NCBI GenBank assembly: GCA_003134995.1
Contig: PLDC01000029.1
Coordinates: forward strand, 62,001-126,000
Length of the DNA: 64,000 bases
Source: Acidobacteriaceae bacterium
GTDB lineage: Bacteria > Acidobacteriota > Terriglobia > Terriglobales > Acidobacteriaceae
Direction of reading: 5' to 3'
The notes beneath the pieces are model-generated. The model did not search any database. It worked only from the letters and a program-made list of their open reading frames with translations, and had not been told where the DNA came from. Position numbers and translations under genes: made by a program. Positions 29,485 to 37,476 of the stretch are shown here, piece after piece. The number at the start of each line of letters is the position of its first letter. The first letter of the stretch is position 1.

Positions 29485-30111
29485 TCAGCGTTGCTGCTGC
29501 ATCATGCTGCCCAGGTCCATCTTCGTAAAGCCGGTCGGGATCTCAAACAGGCTCGCTGGCTGCGCGCCTTCCTGAATGTTGTGCAATTCTCCGCTGTTGC
29601 TCTTGCCCTCCCACTTCACCGGAAAGCGCAGCTTCGGGTCGAGCCAGAAGTGGCTCACATCCCCGCTCGAATTCGTGGCCTCGTATTTCACCGTGCTGCG
29701 GCCGTTCACCGTATCGGCGCCTACCTTGTGGCAGCTGCCGCCCTGATTCTGCGTTTTTTGCCAGTCGCCGCACGCATTCTCGACATCCCCGGTCGCAAAC
29801 AAAGCGCTGCCAAATCCCACCTTCTGATTGGAAGTCTTCGCCGCCGTCTCCATATACATATGTTGTTGCGGCATCAGGATAACCGACGTCTGCGTTGCAT
29901 AATTCACGATAATTGCGCCTCCGCCCTGCGAGCCTTTGCCCTGCGACTCGATGCGGACCTTATCCTTGGCGAAGTAAATCTTCGCCTGATTGGACGCGCC
30001 CTGTTTCTGTGTGTCGACCACTTCGGCAGAAAACTCGGCTTGCGCCAGCACAAAACTGGCAGCCAACATCAAAGCAAGAAAACAGGAAATGCGAGTGACC
30101 AATCGAAGCAT
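29485..30111 (-). CDS. Secreted hypothetical protein (DUF4412-like pattern)
   Basis: Signal peptide; AKIYFAKDKVRIESQGKGSQGG...MPQQHMYMETA...FWLDPKLRFPVKWEGKSNSGELHNIQEGAQPASLFEIPTGFTKMD. Confidence 0.6.
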   Translation of the reverse strand: MLRLVTRISCFLALMLAASFVLAQAEFSAEVVDTQKQGASNQAKIYFAKDKVRIESQGKGSQGGGAIIVNYATQTSVILMPQQHMYMETAAKTSNQKVGFGSALFATGDVENACGDWQKTQNQGGSCHKVGADTVNGRSTVKYEATNSSGDVSHFWLDPKLRFPVKWEGKSNSGELHNIQEGAQPASLFEIPTGFTKMDLGSMMQQQR

Positions 30112-30216
30112 GGATCTCCTTGGGATATTGCCGCGCGGCCCAGATACCTGTCGGCCACCGCGATCAAAAGCGATGGAAGCATAACAGAAGTTGCGCGCAC
30201 ATCCCAGTGAAGCCGC

Positions 30217-31413
30217 TCAAACTACACTCTCCAGCGCCAGCGCCATCCCCAGTCCACCGCTCACGCAGAGAGTGGCCACGCCGCGCCGCGTATTCCGCTT
30301 CAACATCTCGTGCAGCAACGTCACCGTGATGCGCGTCCCAGTGCAGCCAATCGGATGCCCAATCGCGATCGCTCCGCCGTTCACGTTGAGCCGGTCACGA
30401 TTGAAATTCAGTTCGCGGTCGCACGCGAGCACCTGCGCAGCGAAAGCCTCGTTCAATTCCATCAATCCAAATTCGTGCAATCTCAGGTTGTGCTTCTCTT
30501 CCAGCTTTCTCAATGCCGGCACGGGACCAATCCCCATCGTGCGCGGATCGACTCCCGCCGATGTCACAGCCGAGATTCGCGCCAGCGGCTTCAAGTTATT
30601 CGTCTTAACGAAATGTTCGCTCGCAACAACAACCGCAGCGGCGCCATCGGTGATTCCGGAAGAATTACCGGCGGTGATTGTCCCAGTTTTCGAAAACACA
30701 GGAGCCAGTTTGCCCAGCTTCTCCATGCTCGCCTCGGCAAACGGATGTTCATCGCGGCTGAACGTAGTCGTGCCTTTCTTGCCTTCAATCGTGACCGGAG
30801 CAAGCTCGGCATCAAACCGTCCAGCCGCAATCGCCCGTCCGGCGCGGGTTTGCGACATCAGCGCATACTCATCCTGCTCCTCGCGCGAAATCTTGTAATG
30901 CTCGGCCAGCACTTCGGCGGTTTCGCCCATCACCATCTTCGCCATCGGACAGAAGAATCCATCGCGATACATGCCATCGACCAAATCCTGATTGCCCAGT
31001 CGGTATCCCCAGCGCGCCTCCAGATAATAAGGAACCCGCGACATGGATTCGGTGCCGCCCGCCAGAATGCAGCTAGCGTCGCCGAGCAGGATCGCCTGAT
31101 AAGCCAGCGCGATCGACTTCATCCCAGAGGCGCACGCTTTGTTCACTGTGAACGCCGGCGATTCCTGCGGCACGCCGCTGCCAATCGAAATCTGCCGCGC
31201 CACGTTCGGCCCGCCGCCAGCCTGCCGCGCGTTGCCGAAAATAGTTTCCTCGACCTGCGCAGGCTGAATTGCAGCGCGCTCGATCGAAGCCCTGGCGGCC
31301 ACCACGCCCATGTCAGCCGCCGTCAACGAAGCCAACGATCCGCCAAACTTCCCAATCGGCGTACGCACCGCGGAGAGAATATAGACTGCCTGCAAAGTGT
31401 GCCTCCGAAACAT
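30217..31413 (-). CDS. Acetyl-CoA acetyltransferase (thiolase)
   Basis: AVYILSAVRTPIGKFGGSLASLTAADMGVVAARA; VNKACASGMKSIALA; NVNGGAIAIGHPIGCTGTRI; CVSGGLGMA. Confidence 0.95.
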   Translation of the reverse strand: MFRRHTLQAVYILSAVRTPIGKFGGSLASLTAADMGVVAARASIERAAIQPAQVEETIFGNARQAGGGPNVARQISIGSGVPQESPAFTVNKACASGMKSIALAYQAILLGDASCILAGGTESMSRVPYYLEARWGYRLGNQDLVDGMYRDGFFCPMAKMVMGETAEVLAEHYKISREEQDEYALMSQTRAGRAIAAGRFDAELAPVTIEGKKGTTTFSRDEHPFAEASMEKLGKLAPVFSKTGTITAGNSSGITDGAAAVVVASEHFVKTNNLKPLARISAVTSAGVDPRTMGIGPVPALRKLEEKHNLRLHEFGLMELNEAFAAQVLACDRELNFNRDRLNVNGGAIAIGHPIGCTGTRITVTLLHEMLKRNTRRGVATLCVSGGLGMALALESVV

Positions 31414-31485
31414 TTGAGTCTAGCAGGGCGGGGAAAGATACGGGATAGGCCGCGAGCTTAAAGACCAGGCGCTTGAAATGTTCGG

Positions 31486-31908
31486 CTAGACGAACGGGTT
31501 TTCGATCTCGATGCCCTCAAGTTTTCGTCCGGGCTGGAGGTCTTCGCTATAGAGCTTTTCGCATCGGCCCTCCATAGCCGCCGCTACGATGAGCGAGTCG
31601 TACCACGAAATCCGATGCCTCTCTCGTATCCGCAGGGCCTCGAAATAGATCGCGGGCGAAGAATGCACGGCCAGCAGAGGACGCAGCACAGTCGTGAGAT
31701 ATTGCTCCGCCTCGGCCACAGTCATCGGCTGAGCAAAACGGCGGAACGCTACACTGAAAAATTCTTGAACGACCTGATAGCTGACAATTCCTTCACCAGT
31801 GTCGGCGGCTCGGCGGATCAGATCTCCCGCCTTCTTTGCCTTCGAGGGAGCATTAGTGTCGAAAGCATAAACAAAGACATTGGTGTCGAGGAAGAATCTA
31901 GCGCTCAT
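31486..31908 (-). CDS. PIN-domain toxin
   Basis: RFFLDTNVFVYAFDTNAPSKAKKAGDLI...ISWYDSLIVAAAMEGRCEKLYSEDLQPGRKL. Confidence 0.92.
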   Translation of the reverse strand: MSARFFLDTNVFVYAFDTNAPSKAKKAGDLIRRAADTGEGIVSYQVVQEFFSVAFRRFAQPMTVAEAEQYLTTVLRPLLAVHSSPAIYFEALRIRERHRISWYDSLIVAAAMEGRCEKLYSEDLQPGRKLEGIEIENPFV

Positions 31909-32116
31909 TCATTTCTTCCCGTGTGTAAGGGCCGGAGGAGCGCACATGCCGCATTCGACGCATCAGCGCATCCACCGCAGCTCCGCCCCCTGCCTGCGCG
32001 GCGTACTGCTCCAGCCACTCGCGAAAAGCCGCGTTCAGGGTCTTGTGCTGCGCTCGCGCCACCAGCCGCGCCTGCTCGATTAAGGTCTCTTCCGCGCTTA
32101 GGGTGATATTCCTCAT
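31898..32116 (-). CDS. Antitoxin (ribbon-helix-helix-like) for adjacent PIN toxin
   Basis: MRNITLSAEETLIEQARLVARAQHKTLNAAFREWLEQYA; start codon upstream of, and 3' end overlapping, the toxin gene. Confidence 0.85.
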   Translation of the reverse strand: MRNITLSAEETLIEQARLVARAQHKTLNAAFREWLEQYAAQAGGGAAVDALMRRMRHVRSSGPYTREEMNER

Positions 32117-32124
32117 ACTGTTAC

Positions 32125-32134
32125 AGTGTACACT
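32125..32134. promoter_or_regulatory. Putative antitoxin operator palindrome
   Basis: Perfect 10-bp palindrome AGTGTACACT about 9 bp upstream of the antitoxin ATG. Confidence 0.5.
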
Positions 32135-32199
32135 ATTTCAGTGCGATTTTGGGTGATCTTCAGCGGCTTGGCTGCCGATAATCATTTTGTAACTGGGCA

Positions 32200-32293
32200 G
32201 GTTAGCGGCCCCGGGCTGAAGGGGTTTTGTATTTTGAGAGGAACTCCAACAACGAGCCGATATCTCGTTCCGCCCTTGCCATTCCCGCTAACC
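32200..32293 (+). promoter_or_regulatory. Candidate structured leader of the rpsP operon
   Basis: GGTTAGCGG (32200-32208) pairs 9/9 with CCGCTAACC (32285-32293); enclosed CCCC...GGGG hairpin followed by TTTTGTATTTT, and AACGAG-ccgatat-CTCGTT hairpin. Confidence 0.5.
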
Positions 32294-32359
32294 TCCGGCA
32301 TAATAAGTGTTTGTCTCGACCTCGCCGGACTCTTCCGGAACAAGGATATATCTGTGTTA

Positions 32360-32611
32360 ATGATTCGACTGTCGCGCATGGGTGCGCGTAAACAACCGCA
32401 CTATCGCATCGTGGTGATTGAGAAGGCGCGCGCGCGCAATGGCCGGCCGGTGGAAGTTGTCGGGACCTACAATCCCCGCACCAATCCCGCCAGCGTCGAC
32501 TTCAAGCGCGAACGCGTGGACTACTGGGTTTCGAAGGGCGCCCAGATGTCAGACCGCGTGGGCAAGCTTTATTCCAAGCCCGCGGCCGCATCGGTTGCTT
32601 CCGTCGCGTAA
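32360..32611 (+). CDS. rpsP: 30S ribosomal protein S16
   Basis: MIRLSRMGARKQPHYRIVVIEKARARNGRPVEVVGTYNPRTNPASVDFKRERVDYWVSKGAQMSDRV. Confidence 0.97.
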   Translation: MIRLSRMGARKQPHYRIVVIEKARARNGRPVEVVGTYNPRTNPASVDFKRERVDYWVSKGAQMSDRVGKLYSKPAAASVASVA

Positions 32612-32619
32612 CCAATCCC

Positions 32620-32862
32620 ATGCCTGAAACTTCTCCTAACGTAAGTTTGCTCATCGAGCAGATTGCAAAGTGGATCGTAGATGAGCCCGACCAGGTTTTC
32701 GTCGAGCATCTCGATGACGACGTAATCGAACTCGAAGTTGCCGAAGGAGACGTAGGCAAAGTGATAGGGCGGCAGGGTCGCAACGTCCGAGCCCTGCGCA
32801 CGCTTCTAAGCGCCGCCGGAGTGCGGGCGCGCAAGCGTTACACGCTGGACGTCATCGACTAG
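32620..32862 (+). CDS. khpA: KH-domain RNA-binding protein KhpA
   Basis: LLIEQIAKWIVDEPDQVFVEHLDDDVIELEVAEGDVGKVIGRQGRNVRALRTLLSAAGVRARKRYTLDVID. Confidence 0.93.
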   Translation: MPETSPNVSLLIEQIAKWIVDEPDQVFVEHLDDDVIELEVAEGDVGKVIGRQGRNVRALRTLLSAAGVRARKRYTLDVID

Positions 32863-32913
32863 AAGCGGCAGAAATGGTTTGAACGCGATCGGCGTTAGTC
32901 GCACCGCCGCCAT

Positions 32914-33633
32914 GTGGGAATTGTTTTGAAAGGGCGCGGCATTAAGCCGCGCCGCTGTCGGGGCACTAGGATTTGGGCTTCAGCCCCCGAGGGAGATGCG
33001 CCTCCCTTCGCGAAGAAATGCCGGGAGAAACGGACCATTCGCGATCCTGAAACAAGCGGCGATTTCATTACCTTGGCCCGCGTGGTGAAAACGCAGGGCC
33101 GCCGCGGCGAAGTTGCGAGCGAGATTCTCAGCGATGTGCCCGGCCGGTTCGCTGTAGGAATGAAATTGCTGGCGCTGCCGAAGGAATCGAGTCGCTGGCG
33201 CGATCTGAAAGTAGAAGATCTCTGGCCGCACAAAGGTCTTCTGGTGCTCAAGTTCGCCGGAGTAGATTCGATCTCCGACGCGGAAGCACTGGTAGGATGC
33301 GAACTACAAGTGCCAAGCATCCAGCGTTCAGAACTAGAGCCGGGCTGGAATTACGTTAGCGATCTGGTGGGTTGTACGGTATTCGACCACAACCGCGAGA
33401 TCGGCCGTATCGAAGATATTAAGTTCGGAGCAGGCGAAGCGCCGCTGTTAATTGTGTGGGATGGAGCGAGGCGAGTAGAAATTCCATTCGCCGAAGCGTA
33501 TCTAGAAAGCGCAGACGTGAAAGCAAAGCAGCTAAGAATGAAGTTGCCCGAAGGCCTGCTAGAAGTAAACGCCCCGATAACGGAAGAAGAGAAACAAGAG
33601 CAGGCAAAACCGGAAAGAAAGAAAAAGCGTTGA
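32914..33633 (+). CDS. rimM: Ribosome maturation factor RimM (true start probably near 33060)
   Basis: FITLARVVKTQGRRGEVASEILSDVPGRFAVGMKLLAL...YVSDLVGCTVFDHNREIGRIEDI. First ~50 aa are translated from an intergenic repeat. Confidence 0.92.
   Translation: MGIVLKGRGIKPRRCRGTRIWASAPEGDAPPFAKKCREKRTIRDPETSGDFITLARVVKTQGRRGEVASEILSDVPGRFAVGMKLLALPKESSRWRDLKVEDLWPHKGLLVLKFAGVDSISDAEALVGCELQVPSIQRSELEPGWNYVSDLVGCTVFDHNREIGRIEDIKFGAGEAPLLIVWDGARRVEIPFAEAYLESADVKAKQLRMKLPEGLLEVNAPITEEEKQEQAKPERKKKR
32930..33010. repeat. Paired-palindrome repeat (class II)
   Basis: GGCGCGGC-ATTAA-GCCGCGCC ... GGGCTTCAGCCC plus GGGAGATGCGCCTCCC. Confidence 0.65.
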
Positions 33634-33657
33634 CAAGAAATGATCCGAAGCAAAGCT

Positions 33658-33681
33658 TCTCTGAGAACTGAGAACTGAATT
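33658..33681. repeat. Short heptamer tandem (TGAGAAC)n
   Basis: tctCTGAGAACTGAGAACTGAATTC between rimM and trmD. Confidence 0.5.
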
Positions 33682-33686
33682 CCGCG

Positions 33687-34493
33687 ATGAAGGCCGACCT
33701 AGTAACGATTTTTCCGGACTTCTTTCGCGGACCGATCGATTACGGCATCACCCGCCGCGCTCAGGAATTGGGGCTGGCGGAAATTCAAGTCCACGATCTG
33801 CGGGCTTTTACTCACGATCGTCACCGCACCGTGGACGACCGGCCATTCGGCGGCGGCGAAGGCATGGTGCTGAAGCCGGAACCGCTGTTTGAATGTTTGG
33901 AATCGATGGGCCTCGCGTCGCGGGAAGATCGCGTCGCAGGACGCGAGAAGCAGTCGGTAATCCTGCTCTCGGCGCAGGGACAAAGGTTTACGCAGAAAGT
34001 TGCAGCGGAGTTGGCATTGCTCGACCGCATCGTTTTAGTCTGTGGGCGGTATGAAGGAGTCGACGAACGCGTGGCAGACTTTCTCGCCGACCGGGAAATT
34101 TCTATCGGCGACTATGTTTTGAGTGGCGGCGAGATTGCAGCCGGAGTAATCGTAGAAGCTGTCATGCGCTTGCTTCCGGGTGCGGTTGGGAACGAAGCAT
34201 CAACCCAACAAGAATCTTTCACGATTGAGGCGAAGGCGAAAAGCACGAGCGGTGCGGATTCGACCTGCGGGTCGAATGGATTGCTCGATTATCCGCACTA
34301 CACGCGGCCCGCAGAGTTTCGCGGGATGGCAGTGCCGGAAGCGTTGATGTCCGGTAACCACGAAGAGATTCGCAAGTGGCGACGCCAGCGCGCGCTGGAG
34401 AAGACGTTCCGCAACCGTCCGGATTTACTCGAGGGCGCGACGCTGAGCGAGGAAGATAATAAATTTCTAGCTGCGATTAAAAATCGCAGCTGA
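33687..34493 (+). CDS. trmD: tRNA (guanine-N1-)-methyltransferase
   Basis: MKADLVTIFPDFFRGPIDYGITRRAQELGLAEIQVHDLRAFTHDRHRTVDDRPFGGGEGMVLKPEP; VLSGGEIAAGVIVEAVMRLLPGAVGNEAS. Confidence 0.97.
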   Translation: MKADLVTIFPDFFRGPIDYGITRRAQELGLAEIQVHDLRAFTHDRHRTVDDRPFGGGEGMVLKPEPLFECLESMGLASREDRVAGREKQSVILLSAQGQRFTQKVAAELALLDRIVLVCGRYEGVDERVADFLADREISIGDYVLSGGEIAAGVIVEAVMRLLPGAVGNEASTQQESFTIEAKAKSTSGADSTCGSNGLLDYPHYTRPAEFRGMAVPEALMSGNHEEIRKWRRQRALEKTFRNRPDLLEGATLSEEDNKFLAAIKNRS

Positions 34494-34571
34494 GTTTCAC
34501 AATCGGATTTCACGAAACAGGTTTCACAAAACACGAGATCAGGATTTCAGAATTCAGAAGGACTAAAAATC

Positions 34572-34925
34572 ATGTCGAACTTAATCATCGAAAGACTGCT
34601 GGCAAAAACTCAGCGCACTGACATTCCCGCCTTTCACCCGGGCGACACCGTTCGCGTTCACGTAAAGATCAAAGAAGGCGACAAGGAGCGCTTGCAGGCA
34701 TTTGAAGGCGTGGTCATCAAGCGCGACAACGGCCCGCAGGCCAGCTTCACCGTGCGCAAGATCAGCTTTGGACAGGGCGTAGAGCGCATTTTTCCCATCC
34801 ACTCCAAAGTGATCGACAAAGTCGATCTCCTGCGATCATCCAAAGTTCGCCGCGCCAAGCTGTATTATCTGCGCGGACTCAAGGGCAAAGCGGCTCGCCT
34901 GCGCGACGTCGAGCGGCCGAGCTAA
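34572..34925 (+). CDS. rplS: 50S ribosomal protein L19
   Basis: [61 protein letters not shown]. Confidence 0.97.
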   Translation: MSNLIIERLLAKTQRTDIPAFHPGDTVRVHVKIKEGDKERLQAFEGVVIKRDNGPQASFTVRKISFGQGVERIFPIHSKVIDKVDLLRSSKVRRAKLYYLRGLKGKAARLRDVERPS

Positions 34926-35026
34926 GCATTATTGTCGGTGCTTGTCGCTGGAACCAATTGTTGCATCGCGCGCGTGCTCGGATTGCCCGGTGCGATGCGG
35001 CTCAAGCAATCTCTGGTTCACGATCG

Positions 35027-35821
35027 CTAAACAATATGTTCGGTGATCACTTCGAGATCGGCAAAGTCTTCGCTGCGCGGTTTTTTCAAGCGCGTCAGAA
35101 CATAATCGAGCAGAGGACGATCGCCTTGCCGAATCTCCTGAAACTCCACGCCCATCGCGCTTCCCGCGGTGTATCTCACATGCCCGCGCAGCGCGATGCT
35201 GACATCGCACATATTCAAAATCAGCCGTAAGCCAGTTCCAGCCGCCAGCGCCTCGCTGCCACTGATGAGGCAGCCGTGTTCGGAAAGCTGTTCCAAACGG
35301 CCTTCGCCGCGCGAACGTCCGCCGATTTCTGCCAGATCTGCCTCACCTTCTACCTGAAACCGCGGTCCTCTTCGCCGGTTCTGTTCGCCTTTGCGAGAGC
35401 CATTCGTCGGGCGAGTTCGATTCGGTCCAGATGCGCTGACCGGAAGATATTGCTCCTCCATTTGCCGCAGCTCTTGTTCCCACGGAGTCTTGTTGCCCTC
35501 AATACATTCCACCGTGAACTGCCCTTGCAGCGCCGAGTCTGGATCGGCAGTCCAAACTACGCGGCACAACGATTTGCTGCGTCCGCGTTCGATGGTGATC
35601 AAATCTCCTACCTGCACATCGCGCGCGCTACGCAGCCGCGCGCCGCGCGGATGAATGTCGTAGGTACACGCAAATTCCATTCCGCCGCGTTCACCGTTCT
35701 GCATGTGAATCAGGCGAACCGGAAGCGCGAGATGGATTAACTTCTCGATTCGTCCGGCAATTTGCGGTCTGACATCTGCCGTCGACGCACTTTGCTGGGG
35801 CTGCATTTCTTCAGCGATCAC
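35027..35821 (-). CDS. PilZ-domain protein, apparently two PilZ-like modules
   Basis: Second half RRRGPRFQVEGEADLAEIGGRSRGEGRLEQLSEHGCLISGS...MGVEFQEI; first half RLIHMQNGERGGMEFACTYDIHPRGARLRS. Confidence 0.78.
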   Translation of the reverse strand: MIAEEMQPQQSASTADVRPQIAGRIEKLIHLALPVRLIHMQNGERGGMEFACTYDIHPRGARLRSARDVQVGDLITIERGRSKSLCRVVWTADPDSALQGQFTVECIEGNKTPWEQELRQMEEQYLPVSASGPNRTRPTNGSRKGEQNRRRGPRFQVEGEADLAEIGGRSRGEGRLEQLSEHGCLISGSEALAAGTGLRLILNMCDVSIALRGHVRYTAGSAMGVEFQEIRQGDRPLLDYVLTRLKKPRSEDFADLEVITEHIV

Positions 35822-36049
35822 AACTGCTCCTCATGAAACTGCTTCTTACCAACGTCAACATAGCAGTACATGTCCTAACGGACAATGTACGTTCGTAATC
35901 GGAGTAATGGTTACCGAGCGTCGTTACTTTGCGGCAAACGATGAGCCTGAAAGGCTTATGCGAGCGTGGTGAATTCTGGCTGTGGATTTTTCTCGCTTGC
36001 GGAAGTGGCTTCTTGCAGGTAAAGATGGTCGAACACACTTTCGATTTCA

Positions 36050-36778
36050 ATGTCGAGCACTGCGAAGGTTTCGCCCAAGTTCGAACTCTCTCCGTCGGCA
36101 GCGAAACTGCGCTTGCTGAAAAAGCTGCGCTGCACGCTGCGTTACGAAAAAAACGCCTGGGCGAGCGGCGCTGTGCTGGTCGCCGGCGTGGATGAAGTTG
36201 GCCGCGGATCGCTGTTCGGGCCCGTGGTGGCAGCGGCTGTGATACTTGAGCGCGGGTATCGCGTTCGCGGACTGCGCGATTCCAAGCTGCTGTTGCCGGA
36301 ACGGCGCGAACTGCTTGCTCCGCGCATTCGCGAACATGCTGTTGCCTGGGCGGTTGCGGCCGTTGATGCGGCGCGCATTGACCAGATCAACATCTACCAG
36401 GCTTCGCGACTGGCTATGCGCGAAGCTGTTATGCGGCTTGCGCCTGCCGCCGATCATCTCTTGATCGACGCTGTGCGGCTTGACTGCGAAGTGCCGCAGA
36501 AAGCCATTATTCATGGCGACGCGCTTTCTGCGTCGATTGCGGCGGCTTCGATTCTGGCCAAAGTTGAGCGCGACCGCATGATGTGCGAATGGGATGCGGT
36601 CTTTCCCGAATACGGCCTGGCATCGCATAAGGGTTACAGCACGCCACAACATTTGGCTGCTTTAGAGAAATACGGTCCGACGCCGCTGCATCGTCAGTCG
36701 TTCGCTCCGGTGTGGAGCAGTCCGGTTGAGCAGGACGTGTTCGAGTTTGACTCGCCTATAGAGCTTCCAGGCGCTTAG
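36050..36778 (+). CDS. rnhB: Ribonuclease HII
   Basis: VAGVDEVGRGSLFGPVVAAAVIL...GDALSASIAAASILAKVERDRMMCEWDAVFPEYGLASHKGYSTPQHLAALEKYGPTPLHRQSF. Confidence 0.96.
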   Translation: MSSTAKVSPKFELSPSAAKLRLLKKLRCTLRYEKNAWASGAVLVAGVDEVGRGSLFGPVVAAAVILERGYRVRGLRDSKLLLPERRELLAPRIREHAVAWAVAAVDAARIDQINIYQASRLAMREAVMRLAPAADHLLIDAVRLDCEVPQKAIIHGDALSASIAAASILAKVERDRMMCEWDAVFPEYGLASHKGYSTPQHLAALEKYGPTPLHRQSFAPVWSSPVEQDVFEFDSPIELPGA

Positions 36779-36872
36779 CGCGAGCGCAAAGTTCGCACGG
36801 AGTTCCTCTTCGCTCTCTTTCTTTCTTTCATTCTTTCCAGCGCCAAAAAATTGAACCCTGATAGTCATCGGC

Positions 36873-37019
36873 TGCCGGTTACCTTCGTGGATGGTAATAG
36901 CCCCGATGAGCCATTTACCAAACTGCGGGCTCGGTTTAGTCTCCTAATTGAGCAGCACTTGGGGGAGGGCTGATCAACTTACGTCCCACGACTCTAACGA
37001 GTCTGGGGCGTTTTGTTTT
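36873..37019 (+). ncRNA. Copy B of the two-copy putative structured RNA element, ending in a terminator-like hairpin
   Basis: Core 36935-37019 matches copy A. GGTTACC ... GGTAA ... TTTACC pairing elements, then CGACTCTAACGAGTCTGGGGCG-TTTTGTTTT. Confidence 0.7.
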
Positions 37020-37172
37020 GGGCGCTAATATTTATTGCGCGATTTATTTACATCGGGGTATCTGATCGATCTGTTTCGTCAGGGATGCTCCCGGTCTGTA
37101 CCCACCCTTTGGGTACCCCTCCCCACCCCCCTCGATATCTGGAATCATCGAGTTAGACATGTTTTGGCCCGC

Positions 37173-37227
37173 AAAATCTAGGGCCTAAAGAACTTAGATA
37201 CTAAAATATAGACAGCAAAGGACTTAA
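37173..37227. repeat. Degenerate 30-bp tandem (2 units)
   Basis: AAAATCTAGGGCCTAAAGAACTTAG then AAAATATAGACAGCAAAGGACTTAA, 30 bp apart. Confidence 0.4.
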
Positions 37228-37476
37228 TGGCGGGACGGCTGGGCGTTTGCCCGACTGTCACGGCCTCCATCATGATTGCGCAAGTTCGATGTGCGGCGCA
37301 AGGTCAGATGTCACAATGGGGCTGTGGAAATCTTTGTGAGTTTAGATCCCGCAGTCTGGGGTGAGCGCGCAATTTCTTTCACGATTCCGCAGGCGGGCGA
37401 TGCGGGATTATGATGGGCGGTGTTTTCCATCCGGAGGGTAGGACCTTACCTTCGGGCCGAACCCTCGGAGGTAGTT

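Noticed and set aside
30310-31461. 383-aa plus-strand ORF antisense to the thiolase
   Set aside because: Arg/His-rich shadow ORF; thiolase motifs are intact on the other strand.
1-37019. Composite transposon or genomic island bounded by the inverted RNA-like copies
   Set aside because: Enclosed genes are mostly conserved housekeeping genes; no transposase, integrase or target-site duplication visible, and the copies end in terminators rather than transposon-like tips.
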